A stretch of 24,271 nt of DNA from Verrucomicrobiales bacterium (GCA_013003335.1 JABDJT010000046.1:1-24271), one strand, 5' to 3'. Counted from the stretch's first letter, positions 16,957 through 22,939 are shown. Notes: generated by a model not told the origin, from the letters alone. A program made the numbers and translations.

Positions 16957-16999
16957 CGAACCAACAGGGGTGCTTCGCCAAACGAACCCTGTTGCTTCG
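16957..16999. repeat. interspersed repeat, cluster R5 (inverted pair)
   Basis: CGAACCAACAGGGGTGCTTCG-like left unit at 16957 and CGAACCCTGTTGCTTCG right unit (16983-16999) flank a 5-base spacer. It lies in the 140 bp between the M20 peptidase stop (17004) and the TolC-like start (16863), 4 bp from the peptidase stop codon. An extra CGAAT half-unit precedes the left unit. Confidence 0.8.
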
Positions 17000-17003
17000 T
17001 TTT

Positions 17004-18161
17004 TCAGGAAAAGGAATCCAGAAATGAAAGATAGAATTCCGCACCGGCCCGGAGCTTTTCAATTTCCAGGAACTCATCCTCGGTGTGGGCCTGGGCGATA
17101 CTTCCGGGGCCACAGGCGACCGCAGGAATATCTCCCGAAGCCAGCCGGGCTGCATCGCAAAACCACGGAGCGCCGACGGTCTTGCTACCCAGAGTTTCAA
17201 GCTTCTTGATGAAGGGATGTTTCGGATCGGTATCGAGCGGCTCGGAATCCACCGTGGTTTTGATTTCCACTTCTCCACTCCAGCCATGTTTCTGAAGCAG
17301 CACGGCAAGTTTCCCAAGGGCACCACCGGCGGCGTGGAGGGACGGCGTTTCGCGGAAATCGAGCGAGAGCCGACACTCGGCCGGCACGATATTCGTTCGT
17401 GTCCCGCCACGAATGATTCCCGGGTTTACCGTCGATGAGCCGAGTAGCGGGTGGGTAAACTCCGCCAGTTCGGCCCGTAACTCGTTGTCGATGGCTTCAT
17501 ACAACGGTAGCATTTTTGTGATCGCATTTTCTCCCCTCTCCGGGGTTGCACCGTGGGCCGATTTTCCGTGAACCGTCAATTCAGCCCAGACGCAGCCTTT
17601 CGAAACATGAACAACGTCCAATTCAGTCGGCTCACCCACGATCGCGAAATCCCACTGCCCACGGTACTTTTCGGCAAAGTGAATCGAACCGGGTTGACCG
17701 GTTTCTTCTCCCATCAACCCGACAAACCCGACATTTAATCCCAGGTTCTCAAATCCACCATCACGCTTGGCGACCTGCGCAAGCGCCCAGAGCATAGCCG
17801 CCATCGTCCCTTTGGTGTCGCTGGCGCCCCTTCCCCACAGTCTCCCGTCCCGGATTTCGGCACCGAACGGATCGATCGTCATCCCCCCAACGCCAACCGT
17901 ATCCGTATGGGGGGCAAACAGGAACTTCGGTTTCTCACCCGCCGATTCTTCGGAGAAAAACCGGCCAATCACATTGGGGCGACCGGGAAGGACTTCGTCC
18001 CTCCAAACCTCGGCCCCGCATTCTTTTAAAAATGTTCTGACCCATTTCGCGCAGGATGATTCCCCCGTCTGATCCGTGCCGGGATCGCCGTCCGGATTGA
18101 CACTGGGAATTGAGACCAGCGACTGGAGAATCGAAACCGGGGACTGGTCAAAAGCGGACAT
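17004..18161 (-). CDS. M20 family metallopeptidase (ArgE/DapE-like deacylase)
   Basis: A 385-residue cytoplasmic zinc amidohydrolase. The two-zinc motif set is complete: His85 and Asp87 in LFAPHTDTVG, Asp115 in LWGRGASDTKGTMAAM, the catalytic/metal Glu152-Glu153 in GLMGEETG, Glu177 in VGEPTELDVVHVSKG and His359 near the end in SIAQAHTEDEFLEI. A dimerisation (lid) domain lies between, beginning VWAELTVHGKSAHGATPERGENAI and including NPGIIRGGTRTNIVPAECRLSLDFRE. The family removes acyl groups from amino acids or dipeptides: N-acetylornithine deacetylase and succinyl-diaminopimelate desuccinylase are the best-known members. Sequence motifs alone cannot choose between them and no arginine or lysine genes are adjacent. 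Monocistronic as far as visible: divergent from 18290 and separated from the efflux operon by R5. Confidence 0.93.
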   Translation of the reverse strand: MSAFDQSPVSILQSLVSIPSVNPDGDPGTDQTGESSCAKWVRTFLKECGAEVWRDEVLPGRPNVIGRFFSEESAGEKPKFLFAPHTDTVGVGGMTIDPFGAEIRDGRLWGRGASDTKGTMAAMLWALAQVAKRDGGFENLGLNVGFVGLMGEETGQPGSIHFAEKYRGQWDFAIVGEPTELDVVHVSKGCVWAELTVHGKSAHGATPERGENAITKMLPLYEAIDNELRAELAEFTHPLLGSSTVNPGIIRGGTRTNIVPAECRLSLDFRETPSLHAAGGALGKLAVLLQKHGWSGEVEIKTTVDSEPLDTDPKHPFIKKLETLGSKTVGAPWFCDAARLASGDIPAVACGPGSIAQAHTEDEFLEIEKLRAGAEFYLSFLDSFS

Positions 18162-18222
18162 TTTTTTGAAAATCGAAAGAGAGAATCAAAGCGGCGAAGT
18201 CTCTCAGAAGTGCAATAAGGTA

Positions 18223-18253
18223 TTGACATCGTGGGCAATCTCAGGCCTAAATA
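18223..18253 (+). promoter_or_regulatory. possible sigma70-type promoter for the 18290 gene
   Basis: TTGACA (18223-18228) and TAAATA (18248-18253) lie 37 bp before the start codon at 18290. The hexamers are good but the 19-base spacer is longer than the usual 17, so this is only a candidate. Confidence 0.4.
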
Positions 18254-18289
18254 CGAGTTCGTTTATTTGAAATCTTTGAAACACGAGTC

Positions 18290-19273
18290 ATGAGCGATAC
18301 TGATCCTCAAAAGCCTTCAACGAAAACATCAACCGTTCCGCTGAAAAAGGAAACGGTGCGAATCACGCTTCGGGCACGTTCGGATGAATCCGGACCAGTG
18401 GCACCGAAAGGATCGACCGCGCCAATCCCGGAGGAGGAAACCTCTCCGACCGAGGCGGTCGATCCGACCAGTCCCGCTCCTGAACCGTCAACCGCACCGG
18501 TCGACTCCGGTGAAGCAGGGACCTCTCCAATTCCGGAATCCGGTTCGACTGCGCCCGCCGCTCCGGTTGGCACGGAACCTGTTCCACCGTCCGGTTCGAC
18601 CGCTCCCGCCTCGCCTGCGAGTTCGGATCCGGTTCCGGAAAGTGGATCGACCGCTCCCGCTGCACCTGCGGCGCCCACCACTCCGGCCCCGCCTTCTGCC
18701 CCTTCAGCGCCTCCAGTTTCAGCTCTCGGGCCGACAGCTCCGGTGAAAACCACCCCTCCTTCACCATCGGGAGCTCCCGCACCGCCGGCCCCTGCAGCCG
18801 CTGCTCCGGCTGCGCCCGCAGCTCCAGCCCCTCCGGCCGGCGCAAAAACGATTCCTTTGGCAAAAGCCCCGACTCCCGGTGGCGGCCCGGCTGCACCTTC
18901 TGCACCGGCCGGTCCGGTGGGCGCTAAGACAATTCCGCTGGCGAAAGCCCCCACCCCTGGCGGTGGCGGCGGAGCACCTGCTCCCGGCAGCAAGACCGTT
19001 CCTCTTACGCCGGGAGGCGGAGGAGCGAAACCGCTTCCACAGGCCACAGTTAAAATGCAGAAAACCCAGCCAATGGGTGGTTCTGCTGTGCCGACGAGCA
19101 CAATCAACAAAGCTCCCGATATTCAGTCCACGGCAGCTTCCGAGGAAGAATGGGAAGAAGAATACGAAGAAGGTGGTCTCCTGCCGTTCTCAATCTTCGT
19201 GTTTGTCTTTGCGATTGCCGTTTTGGTTATTGAAATCCTGACCCAGGCGGCTGCCAAGGGCGTCAGCACCTAA
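18290..19273 (+). CDS. Pro/Ala-rich protein with C-terminal membrane anchor
   Basis: A 327-residue low-complexity protein. The N-terminus (TSTVPLKKETVRITLRAR) carries a KKETVRITL motif that I recall from verrucomicrobial proteins. Residues about 35-290 are dominated by Pro, Ala, Ser, Thr and Gly, with internal repeats: GSTAP blocks (several between 40 and 130), and GAKTIPLAKAPTPGGG at about 184 and again at about 211, followed by the variant KTVPLTPGGGG at about 234. An acidic patch EEEWEEEYEEGG comes before one membrane helix (LLPFSIFVFVFAIAVLVIEI) and a short tail. No signal peptide, so the disordered part is probably cytoplasmic (tail-anchored). It could be a scaffold or division/envelope-associated protein; no function is known. 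The gene is followed by a microprotein resembling its anchor and by a terminator. Confidence 0.85.
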   Translation: MSDTDPQKPSTKTSTVPLKKETVRITLRARSDESGPVAPKGSTAPIPEEETSPTEAVDPTSPAPEPSTAPVDSGEAGTSPIPESGSTAPAAPVGTEPVPPSGSTAPASPASSDPVPESGSTAPAAPAAPTTPAPPSAPSAPPVSALGPTAPVKTTPPSPSGAPAPPAPAAAAPAAPAAPAPPAGAKTIPLAKAPTPGGGPAAPSAPAGPVGAKTIPLAKAPTPGGGGGAPAPGSKTVPLTPGGGGAKPLPQATVKMQKTQPMGGSAVPTSTINKAPDIQSTAASEEEWEEEYEEGGLLPFSIFVFVFAIAVLVIEILTQAAAKGVST

Positions 19274-19293
19274 TCCTTTTACCACTTTTAGTC

Positions 19294-19374
19294 ATGCCAT
19301 TCGCTATTCTTGTCCTGCTTTTTGCGATCGGGGTCTTCGTCATCGAATTCCTCACCTATCTCGCCAAAGGCTGA
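19294..19374 (+). CDS. 26-residue transmembrane microprotein, paralogous to the upstream anchor
   Basis: An open frame too short for usual gene calling: MPFAILVLLFAIGVFVIEFL plus TYLAKG, then TGA. It lines up with the C-terminal anchor of the gene just upstream: about 16 of 26 residues are identical when a single residue is gapped, including PF, FAI, VIE, LT and the terminal AKG. The same-strand gap is 20 bp and the terminator at 19405-19450 follows 31 bp after the stop, so it would share the upstream transcript. There is no Shine-Dalgarno site, but neighbouring genes also lack one. It would be a single-pass membrane peptide and might pair with the upstream protein's anchor. The chief alternative is a non-expressed remnant of a duplicated 3' end, although an ATG exactly at the helix start argues for translation. 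Confidence 0.6.
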   Translation: MPFAILVLLFAIGVFVIEFLTYLAKG

Positions 19375-19404
19375 TTCGGGGATTTTTCATCTCCGAACGA
19401 ATCG

Positions 19405-19450
19405 AAAAAAACCGGAGCCATCGGGGTTTCTTCCCGTGACTCCGGTTTTC
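19405..19450. terminator. bidirectional intrinsic terminator
   Basis: A-run, then ACCGGAG (19411-19417) pairing with CTCCGGT (19440-19446), with an inner CGGG/CCCG stem, then TTTT. It sits between the converging microprotein (stop 19374) and slipin (stop 19472), and can serve both strands. Confidence 0.85.
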
Positions 19451-19471
19451 CATTTTGGGTGGAGACCTGTT

Positions 19472-20251
19472 TCACTTTTTCGCCAGTGCCATTGGAGCCA
19501 ATTCCTCCGGCACTCCAATGACCAGCGTGTTGCCGTAACCACCCGTTCCTGCGTCTTTCAGGGTTTCCAGGTATTTCAGGCGGAACAGGTCCGGGTTTTT
19601 CTCGAAAAGGCGGGCCGCGTTCGCCAGCGTGCGCAGAGCCGCCGTGTCACCACGTGCTTTTTCGAGTTGGGCGAGAGATTCTTTTTTGGCCGTGAGAACG
19701 GCCGTGTAAGCGGTTTTCAAGTCGCCGCCGAGCATCACGTCGCGAATGTCTGCTTTTCCGATTTCGATACCGAGATCAGTCGTCCCGGTTCGAGCCAGTT
19801 CAAGCAGCGCATCGCCGTAGGCGTTCTTCTTCTCGACGATTTCATCGAGTTTCACTCCGCCGAACAGCTGGCGCAGGGCCAGCTGAATCACGGTGTAAAT
19901 CGCCTGGCGCGGATCATCCGTCGATGCGTGAAATTTCGCGGCATCGACGATTTTCCACCGGGCAACCGCCGTGAGTTTCAGTGTCGCGCAATCCGCCGTG
20001 ATCACTTCCTGACCCTGCACTACCAGTTCGGAGATCCGGATGTCGTAGGTAATCATTTCATGTCCGGCACCCCACAGGCGGTGTTTACCCGCTTTCAGTT
20101 CGCCGACAAATTTTCCGTGACGGAAGTGCAGCCCGACCTGGTAATCCCAAATCGTGATGACCGTGGAATAATGATTCCATACGCCACGGATTGCGATCGC
20201 CCAGATGATCAGGGCGATCAGGATTGCGATGATGTAAATTGCTTCTTTCAT
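19472..20251 (-). CDS. slipin / SPFH (band 7) membrane protein
   Basis: A 259-residue stomatin/prohibitin-like protein that scaffolds membrane microdomains. I start at the ATG at 20251 because it opens the N-terminal membrane helix (MKEAIYIIAILIALIIWAIA); an upstream in-frame start at 20431 would add 60 residues without domain features. The SPFH core runs from GVWNHYSTVITIWDYQVGLHF to about residue 190: DIRISELVVQGQEVITADCATLKL is the diagnostic block, followed by FHASTDDPRQAIYTVIQLALRQL and GTTDLGIEIGKADIRDVML. A helical region (LTAKKESLAQLEKARGDTAALRTLANAARL) follows. Bacterial slipins are often next to an NfeD-like partner; none is seen here. It converges with the Pro/Ala-rich gene at the shared terminator. 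The 229 bp between its start and the tRNA at 20481 show no further gene. Confidence 0.92.
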   Translation of the reverse strand: MKEAIYIIAILIALIIWAIAIRGVWNHYSTVITIWDYQVGLHFRHGKFVGELKAGKHRLWGAGHEMITYDIRISELVVQGQEVITADCATLKLTAVARWKIVDAAKFHASTDDPRQAIYTVIQLALRQLFGGVKLDEIVEKKNAYGDALLELARTGTTDLGIEIGKADIRDVMLGGDLKTAYTAVLTAKKESLAQLEKARGDTAALRTLANAARLFEKNPDLFRLKYLETLKDAGTGGYGNTLVIGVPEELAPMALAKK

Positions 20252-20480
20252 ATTTTGTTCTGCTGAAAATCGGGACCAAAAATGAAGCAACGGTGTTCGT
20301 TCGATTTTGAAAAAAATCTGCCTTCCTCTGTCCGCCCCGTTCCCGGGCGGGAATCTGTTATTTCGCAAGATCATCAGCCGTAAAAACAGCTGCGAGAGGC
20401 GTGATTCGCAGAGCCCGTTTCCGGTTTTCACGTGCTGACCCGAAGGCCTTCACGATTCCGGCAGACGGAGGAAAGCAGTT

Positions 20481-20553
20481 CTTTTTGGACCGGATTCGAA
20501 CCGGCGACATTTCGATTATCAGTCGAAGGCTCTACCAACTGAGCTACCAGTTT
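20481..20553 (-). tRNA. tRNA-Ile(GAT)-like, poor acceptor stem
   Basis: The D-arm (GCTC, loop AGTTGGTA, GAGC), anticodon arm (TTCGA, loop CTGATAA, TCGAA; anticodon GAT) and T-arm (GCCGG, TTCGAAT, CCGGT) are all canonical, with G18G19 and TTCRANT present. However the acceptor strands, AAACTGG and CCAAAAA, can make only three pairs next to the elbow; the four outer positions are A-A or C-A. No CCA is encoded. It is either a decaying gene or one whose 5' strand has been replaced. It lies apart from the main array, on the other side of the HNH gene. Confidence 0.7.
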
Positions 20554-20657
20554 GGATTCCAGCCAATAGGCGGCACCTCTCTGCGATTGCATTGAGGCCG
20601 CGCGGGTTTGGAAAGTGAATTGGCCACCCGGGATGAAAAACGCGGCCAAAGCCGCAT

Positions 20658-21242
20658 TTACATCAGAAACGGTTCCCAATCGGGAATGTCGTGGGTGTTT
20701 CGCAGAAGCGCAGTGACGGGAACCTCGCGCGGAGCGAAGGGTTCACGCCGCAATTGCAGACCTGCTTCTTCCGGCGTGCGGTTCGCTTTGCGCGAATTCA
20801 CGTCCGTCGCAGCCAGGACACAATTTTCCCACGTGGTTTCACCACCGCGCGAGCGGGGCACGACGTGATCAATGTTGCCTTCGCCGGGGCGCAATTCGCG
20901 GCCGGTGTATTGGCACCGGCCTCCATCACGCACCCACAGATTCCGGCTGTTGAACTTCGGTCGTTTCATCGGTACCCGTGCAAAATTCGAAACCACGATC
21001 ACCGTGGGGACGCGGATCGGACCATGGGCCGTTCCAATGCTGGCATCCTCGTCGCGGATTGGCAATTCCAGCCAGTCTTCCCACTTCGTCGGGGTCATCC
21101 AGTCTTCGCCCTGGATATTCAGCGCTGTGGCTGTATCCGTCGCCATTTGGCAAAACGCTTCTGCTGGAGTCCGCGTATTAATCGCCTGCCAATTTCGATT
21201 CAAAACCAGAACCACTTTTTGATGCAGGATAGAAGTGCTCAT
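20658..21242 (-). CDS. HNH endonuclease domain protein
   Basis: A 194-residue stand-alone HNH protein. The start is set at the ATG at 21242 (MSTSILHQKVVLVLNRNWQA), where family similarity begins; an open frame extends upstream through repeat R6 but has no domain. Its N-terminal half (LVLNRNWQAINTRTPAEAF, then a variable part, then TVIVVSNFARVPMKRPKFNSRNLWVRD) is the usual companion of a widespread family of chromosomal HNH proteins. The HNH core is CQYTGRELRPGEGNIDHVVP, with Asp125-His126, then TWENCVLA with Asn140 and NSRKANRTPEEAG. The four zinc-binding cysteines of the related CxxC...CxxC proteins are not kept (CQYT, and ATDVN at the second site), as in a known zinc-less subgroup. Its role is unknown; the position inside a tRNA gene cluster raises the question of a homing or tRNA-related function. 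Confidence 0.9.
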   Translation of the reverse strand: MSTSILHQKVVLVLNRNWQAINTRTPAEAFCQMATDTATALNIQGEDWMTPTKWEDWLELPIRDEDASIGTAHGPIRVPTVIVVSNFARVPMKRPKFNSRNLWVRDGGRCQYTGRELRPGEGNIDHVVPRSRGGETTWENCVLAATDVNSRKANRTPEEAGLQLRREPFAPREVPVTALLRNTHDIPDWEPFLM

Positions 21243-21318
21243 GGCGAACAGTTTTGTTAATTTATGATTGGTAAGAGGTGAAGTAAAAATTTCGGGAATT
21301 TCAGTATCAAGTTCGACA

Positions 21319-21415
21319 CGAATCAACAGGGTCTGTTCGATAAACAGACCCTGTTTGATCGTGGGAGACGAATGAACCATCCCTGTTTGTTTGACGAATG
21401 AACCCTGTTGGTTCG
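21319..21415. repeat. interspersed repeat, cluster R6 (four units)
   Basis: The largest cluster. The first two units form a long near-perfect hairpin: ATCAACAGGGTCTGTT (21322 on) against AACAGACCCTGTTTGAT (ending near 21360), with a short loop. Two further units in direct orientation follow (CGAATGAACCATCCCTGTTT at 21369 and CGAATGAACCCTGTTGGTTCG-type at 21395-21415). It separates the HNH gene from the tRNA array and borders the array on its 3' side. Confidence 0.85.
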
Positions 21416-21424
21416 AAAAAAGAT

Positions 21425-21474
21425 CAGGAAAAAGCGTAAAAGCGGGCCGACCACCCGGAGGCAGCCGGCCCGCT
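21425..21474 (-). terminator. intrinsic terminator of the tRNA array
   Basis: On the minus strand AGCGGGCCG (21474-21466) pairs with CGGCCCGCT (21449-21441), followed by TTTTACGCTTTTT. It lies about 100 bp after the last tRNA of the array (tRNA-Gln), before repeat R6. The plus strand also has a T/C-rich tail. Confidence 0.8.
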
Positions 21475-21541
21475 CTCCCCTTTCTTCTTTTGGTTTCTCT
21501 TCTTTCTCTTTGCTTTCGCTTTGAGATTGCGTGCCTGGAGA

Positions 21542-21566
21542 CGTGCCATCGGCACGCGGATGGCAT
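21542..21566. repeat. two mutually exclusive hairpins after tRNA-Gln
   Basis: CGTGCC-ATC-GGCACG (21542-21556) overlaps a second palindrome TGCCATC...GATGGCA (21545-21566). Both cannot form at once. It lies 12 bp past the 3' end of tRNA-Gln, so it may be a processing signal or the trace of a decayed tRNA unit. Confidence 0.5.
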
Positions 21567-21578
21567 GAATTGAAAAAC

Positions 21579-21653
21579 TGGCACCCGGGCACGGATTCGC
21601 ACCGTGATCTTCGCTTTCAAAGAGCGATGTCCTGACTCTTGGACGACCCGGGA
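21579..21653 (-). tRNA. tRNA-Gln(TTG), altered elbow
   Basis: Acceptor TCCCGGG/CCCGGGT with only the 1:72 pair open (normal for Gln), G73 and an encoded CCA. D-arm GTCC-AAGAGTCA-GGAC. Anticodon arm TCGCT-CTTTGAA-AGCGA, anticodon TTG. T-arm CACGG-TGCGAAT-CCGTG. The D-loop has AG in place of GG and the T-loop has G at position 55 in place of U. Otherwise a well-paired tRNA. Confidence 0.85.
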
Positions 21654-21666
21654 ATTGAAAACGCGA

Positions 21667-21742
21667 TGGCATCCCCGCCGGGATTTGAACCCGGGGTACC
21701 TGATAGAAAGTCAGGTGTGCTAAGCCACTACACTACAGGGAC
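21667..21742 (-). tRNA. tRNA-Glu(TTC)
   Basis: Acceptor GTCCCTG/CGGGGAT, G73, encoded CCA. D-loop with GTGG, anticodon arm CCTGA-CTTTCTA-TCAGG (anticodon TTC), T-arm CCGGG-TTCAAAT-CCCGG. Canonical elbow in both loops; a normal tRNA. Confidence 0.92.
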
Positions 21743-21752
21743 ATTTGAAAAT

Positions 21753-21830
21753 TGGTACCCACGGCAGGGATTTGCACCCGCAACCTCCGGTTTCTGAGAC
21801 CGGCGCCTCTGCTGGTTGGGCTACGTGGGC
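21753..21830 (-). tRNA. tRNA with Leu anticodon CAG but class I body, altered elbow
   Basis: Acceptor GCCCACG/CGTGGGT fully paired, A73, encoded CCA. D-arm GCCC-AACCAGCAG-AGGC. Anticodon arm CCGGT-CTCAGAA-ACCGG: anticodon CAG, which reads the Leu codon CUG. The variable loop is only five bases (AGGTT), whereas bacterial tRNA-Leu has a long variable arm. The T-loop TGCAAAT has G55 and there is one extra base in the T-arm (bulge or 8-base loop). The amino acid it carries cannot be inferred safely. Confidence 0.75.
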
Positions 21831-21854
21831 GTTTGAGGTAAAACATCAGAGCCA

Positions 21855-21892
21855 GTTTCCTGGCGACAGGAACATTCCCGCGGGCGCGGGAA
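21855..21892. repeat. two adjacent hairpins between array tRNAs
   Basis: GTTTCCTG...CAGGAAC (21855-21873) and TTCCCGC...GCGGGAA (21875-21892) fill the spacer between the Leu-anticodon and Arg tRNAs. No tRNA fold fits. They may be remnants of a tRNA's T- and anticodon arms or RNA processing sites. Confidence 0.5.
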
Positions 21893-21921
21893 CGCAAAGT
21901 TAGATGTCTTTCTAAAAAAAG

Positions 21922-21993
21922 TACTCCCGGCAGGATTCGAACCTGCGACCTTGAGTTTCGAAGACTCCTGCTCTTCCGCTGAGCTACGAGAGT
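21922..21993 (-). tRNA. tRNA-Arg(TCG)
   Basis: Acceptor ACTCTCG/CGGGAGT, A73, no CCA encoded. D-arm GCTC-AGCGGAA-GAGC, anticodon arm GGAGT-CTTCGAA-ACTCA (27:43 unpaired), anticodon TCG, T-arm GCAGG-TTCGAAT-CCTGC. Elbow canonical in both loops. Confidence 0.9.
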
Positions 21994-22015
21994 AAATTGT
22001 CAATGCTTTGAAAAA

Positions 22016-22102
22016 TGGAACCCGATGGAGGAGTTGCACCCCCTGGCTCTACCCCTCTGTTTTTTGCCTGCGGCTTAGAACACCACTGAGGGAACATCGG
22101 GC
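22016..22102 (-). tRNA. tRNA-like unit, class II length, anticodon unclear
   Basis: The ends are convincing: acceptor GCCCGAT/ATCGGGT fully paired, encoded CCA after T73, and T-arm GGGGG-TGCAACT-CCTCC with the altered G55 loop. The 87-base length suits a class II tRNA, but the middle does not fold normally. CCCTC in the D region can pair with GAGGG 30 bases on, and GTGGT-GTTCTAA-GCCGC is the only plausible anticodon arm (anticodon TCT), which would leave almost no D-arm. Probably a decayed or strongly remodelled tRNA. Confidence 0.5.
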
Positions 22103-22150
22103 GTCAATCGAGTCCAGACCGTGTTCTGAAATTGTTTCTGGAATGAAAAA

Positions 22151-22226
22151 TGGGCCGGTCGACGGGATTTGCACCCGCTCCGCTACCTTCACAGGGTAGA
22201 ATGCTGGCTAGTTACACCACGACCAG
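22151..22226 (-). tRNA. tRNA-His(GTG), altered elbow
   Basis: Acceptor CTGGTCG/CGACCGG, C73 (typical of His), encoded CCA. D-arm GTGT-AACTAGCCA-GCAT (weak), anticodon arm CTACC-CTGTGAA-GGTAG, anticodon GTG. T-arm GCGGG-TGCAAAT-CCCGT. AG replaces GG in the D-loop and G replaces U55. The genome has C, not G, at position -1. Confidence 0.82.
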
Positions 22227-22244
22227 GATTTATGGGAAAATAAA

Positions 22245-22317
22245 CGGTCCCGACGGGTGCTGCCCCCGCTATCTCCGCACTGACAATGCGGTGAGTCTGC
22301 TGTTTCTCCTCAGGACC
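22245..22317 (-). tRNA. tRNA-Asp(GTC), altered elbow
   Basis: Acceptor GGTCCTG/CGGGACC, G73 (typical of Asp), no CCA encoded. D-stem GAG/CTC with loop containing AACAGCAG; anticodon arm CCGCA-TTGTCAG-TGCGG, anticodon GTC. T-arm GCGGG-GGCAGCA-CCCGT, with positions 54, 55 and 58 all changed from the norm and C56 kept. Confidence 0.78.
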
Positions 22318-22328
22318 GGGAAAATTTT

Positions 22329-22402
22329 TGGTTCCCCTGGAAGGTACCGCCCCTTCTTCACCGGTTTAAAAGACCGGTGCATCACTTTAATGCTTCAGAG
22401 GA
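22329..22402 (-). tRNA. tRNA-Lys(TTT), altered elbow
   Basis: Acceptor TCCTCTG/CAGGGGA all paired (one G-T), A73, encoded CCA. D-arm GCAT-TAAAGTG-ATGC, anticodon arm CCGGT-CTTTTAA-ACCGG, anticodon TTT. T-arm GAAGG-GGCGGTA-CCTTC. AG in the D-loop, G55 and C56 in the T-loop. Confidence 0.82.
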
Positions 22403-22428
22403 TTTTTGAATTTGAGTCGACAAATGGA

Positions 22429-22503
22429 TGGCAGGAGATGCCGGTAACGCTCCGACCTCTCGTCGGCTTCAACGACGCGCTAATCTGTCTCAGCTAACCT
22501 CCC
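22429..22503 (-). tRNA. tRNA-Phe(GAA), altered elbow
   Basis: Acceptor GGGAGGT/ATCTCCT, G73 (Phe usually has A73), encoded CCA. D-arm GCTG-AGACAGAT-TAGC with A18 G19 at the standard spacing; anticodon arm CGTCG-TTGAAGC-CGACG, anticodon GAA. T-arm GTCGG-AGCGTTA-CCGGC. All stems well paired. Confidence 0.82.
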
Positions 22504-22514
22504 TTACGAAAAAA

Positions 22515-22580
22515 ATGGTCGCTCCGGCTGATAACGTTCCGTTTTGGTTTTCGGCGGGATCTCCATCCAGCCAATCGCTG
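22515..22580 (-). pseudogene. degenerate tRNA-like remnant
   Basis: On the minus strand it ends in GAGCGACCA and contains AACGTTA, close to the T-loop AGCGTTA of the Phe and Met units, placed at the right distance from the CCA. A GGA/TCC D-like stem and a CCG/CGG stem around an A-rich loop can be drawn, but the acceptor and T-stems are mostly mismatched. I cannot assign an anticodon. The spacing in the array fits one tRNA unit. Confidence 0.35.
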
Positions 22581-22584
22581 GAAA

Positions 22585-22656
22585 TGGTGGCAGGCCCCGG
22601 TAACGCTCCGGGCGGTCCAGGGTTATGAGCCCCGGCTCGACACTTATCGTCCTGCG
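22585..22656 (-). tRNA. tRNA with anticodon CAT (Met or Ile2), altered elbow, short D-arm
   Basis: Acceptor CGCAGGA/GCCTGCC with five pairs (1:72 and 7:66 unpaired), A73, encoded CCA. The D-arm is reduced to CGA-TAAGTG-TCG. Anticodon arm CGGGG-CTCATAA-CCCTG, anticodon CAT. T-arm CCCGG-AGCGTTA-CCGGG, the same T-loop as the Phe unit. The C1-C72 mismatch recalls initiator tRNA, but the three G-C pairs of an initiator anticodon stem are also nearly present (GGG/CCC), so initiator, elongator and Ile2 cannot be told apart. Confidence 0.7.
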
Positions 22657-22676
22657 ATTTGAAACGGAATTCTAAG

Positions 22677-22749
22677 AACCTTCACGATCCGCGGTTGCCG
22701 GCCCCCATAGACGGCGCCGCCATTTCAGGTCGGATCATCTCGTAAGGTT
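22677..22749 (-). other. structured inverted repeat in the array, tRNA-sized
   Basis: AACCTT (22677-22682) is complementary to AAGGTT (22744-22749), and GATCCG (22686-22691) to CGGATC (22731-22736), closing a 73-base hairpin-like unit with a GC-rich centre. The size and position equal one tRNA unit, but neither an anticodon arm nor a T-arm can be drawn with confidence. Perhaps a tRNA that has decayed to a simpler fold. Confidence 0.45.
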
Positions 22750-22884
22750 GTTTGTTTGATTGAAAAATTGAATTTGAAAAATGTAGCGATGCTTGGGCCC
22801 GTTCCATCTTTCCAGTGTGCCCAGGACACGTGCCCCGACTACTTCGGCCTCTTCGCGGGTATAATAGAAAACAGAGCTTGCCTG
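22735..22884 (-). other. protein-like open stretch in the array (possible gene remnant)
   Basis: The minus-strand frame ending at TGA 22735-22737 reads VFYYTREEAEVVGARVLG and TLERWNGPKHRYIFQIQFFN, with a composition like a real small soluble protein. There is no start codon at a sensible place: the nearest ATGs in frame lie inside tRNA-Trp. It is either a chance open frame or the tail of a lost gene between tRNA-Trp and the 22677-22749 unit. Confidence 0.2.
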
Positions 22885-22939
22885 ACGACAGCAGGATCCC
22901 GCGTCCGCAGGACCGCAACGACAGACGTTTTTTGAGAAT

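Noticed and set aside
18173..18205. GAGAGA/TCTCTC inverted repeat between divergent genes as an operator
   Set aside because: Short, simple sequence with a 15-base loop; too weak to call.
21424..21672. Open frames over the terminator and tRNA-Gln
   Set aside because: They run through a terminator hairpin and a tRNA gene; they are not protein genes.
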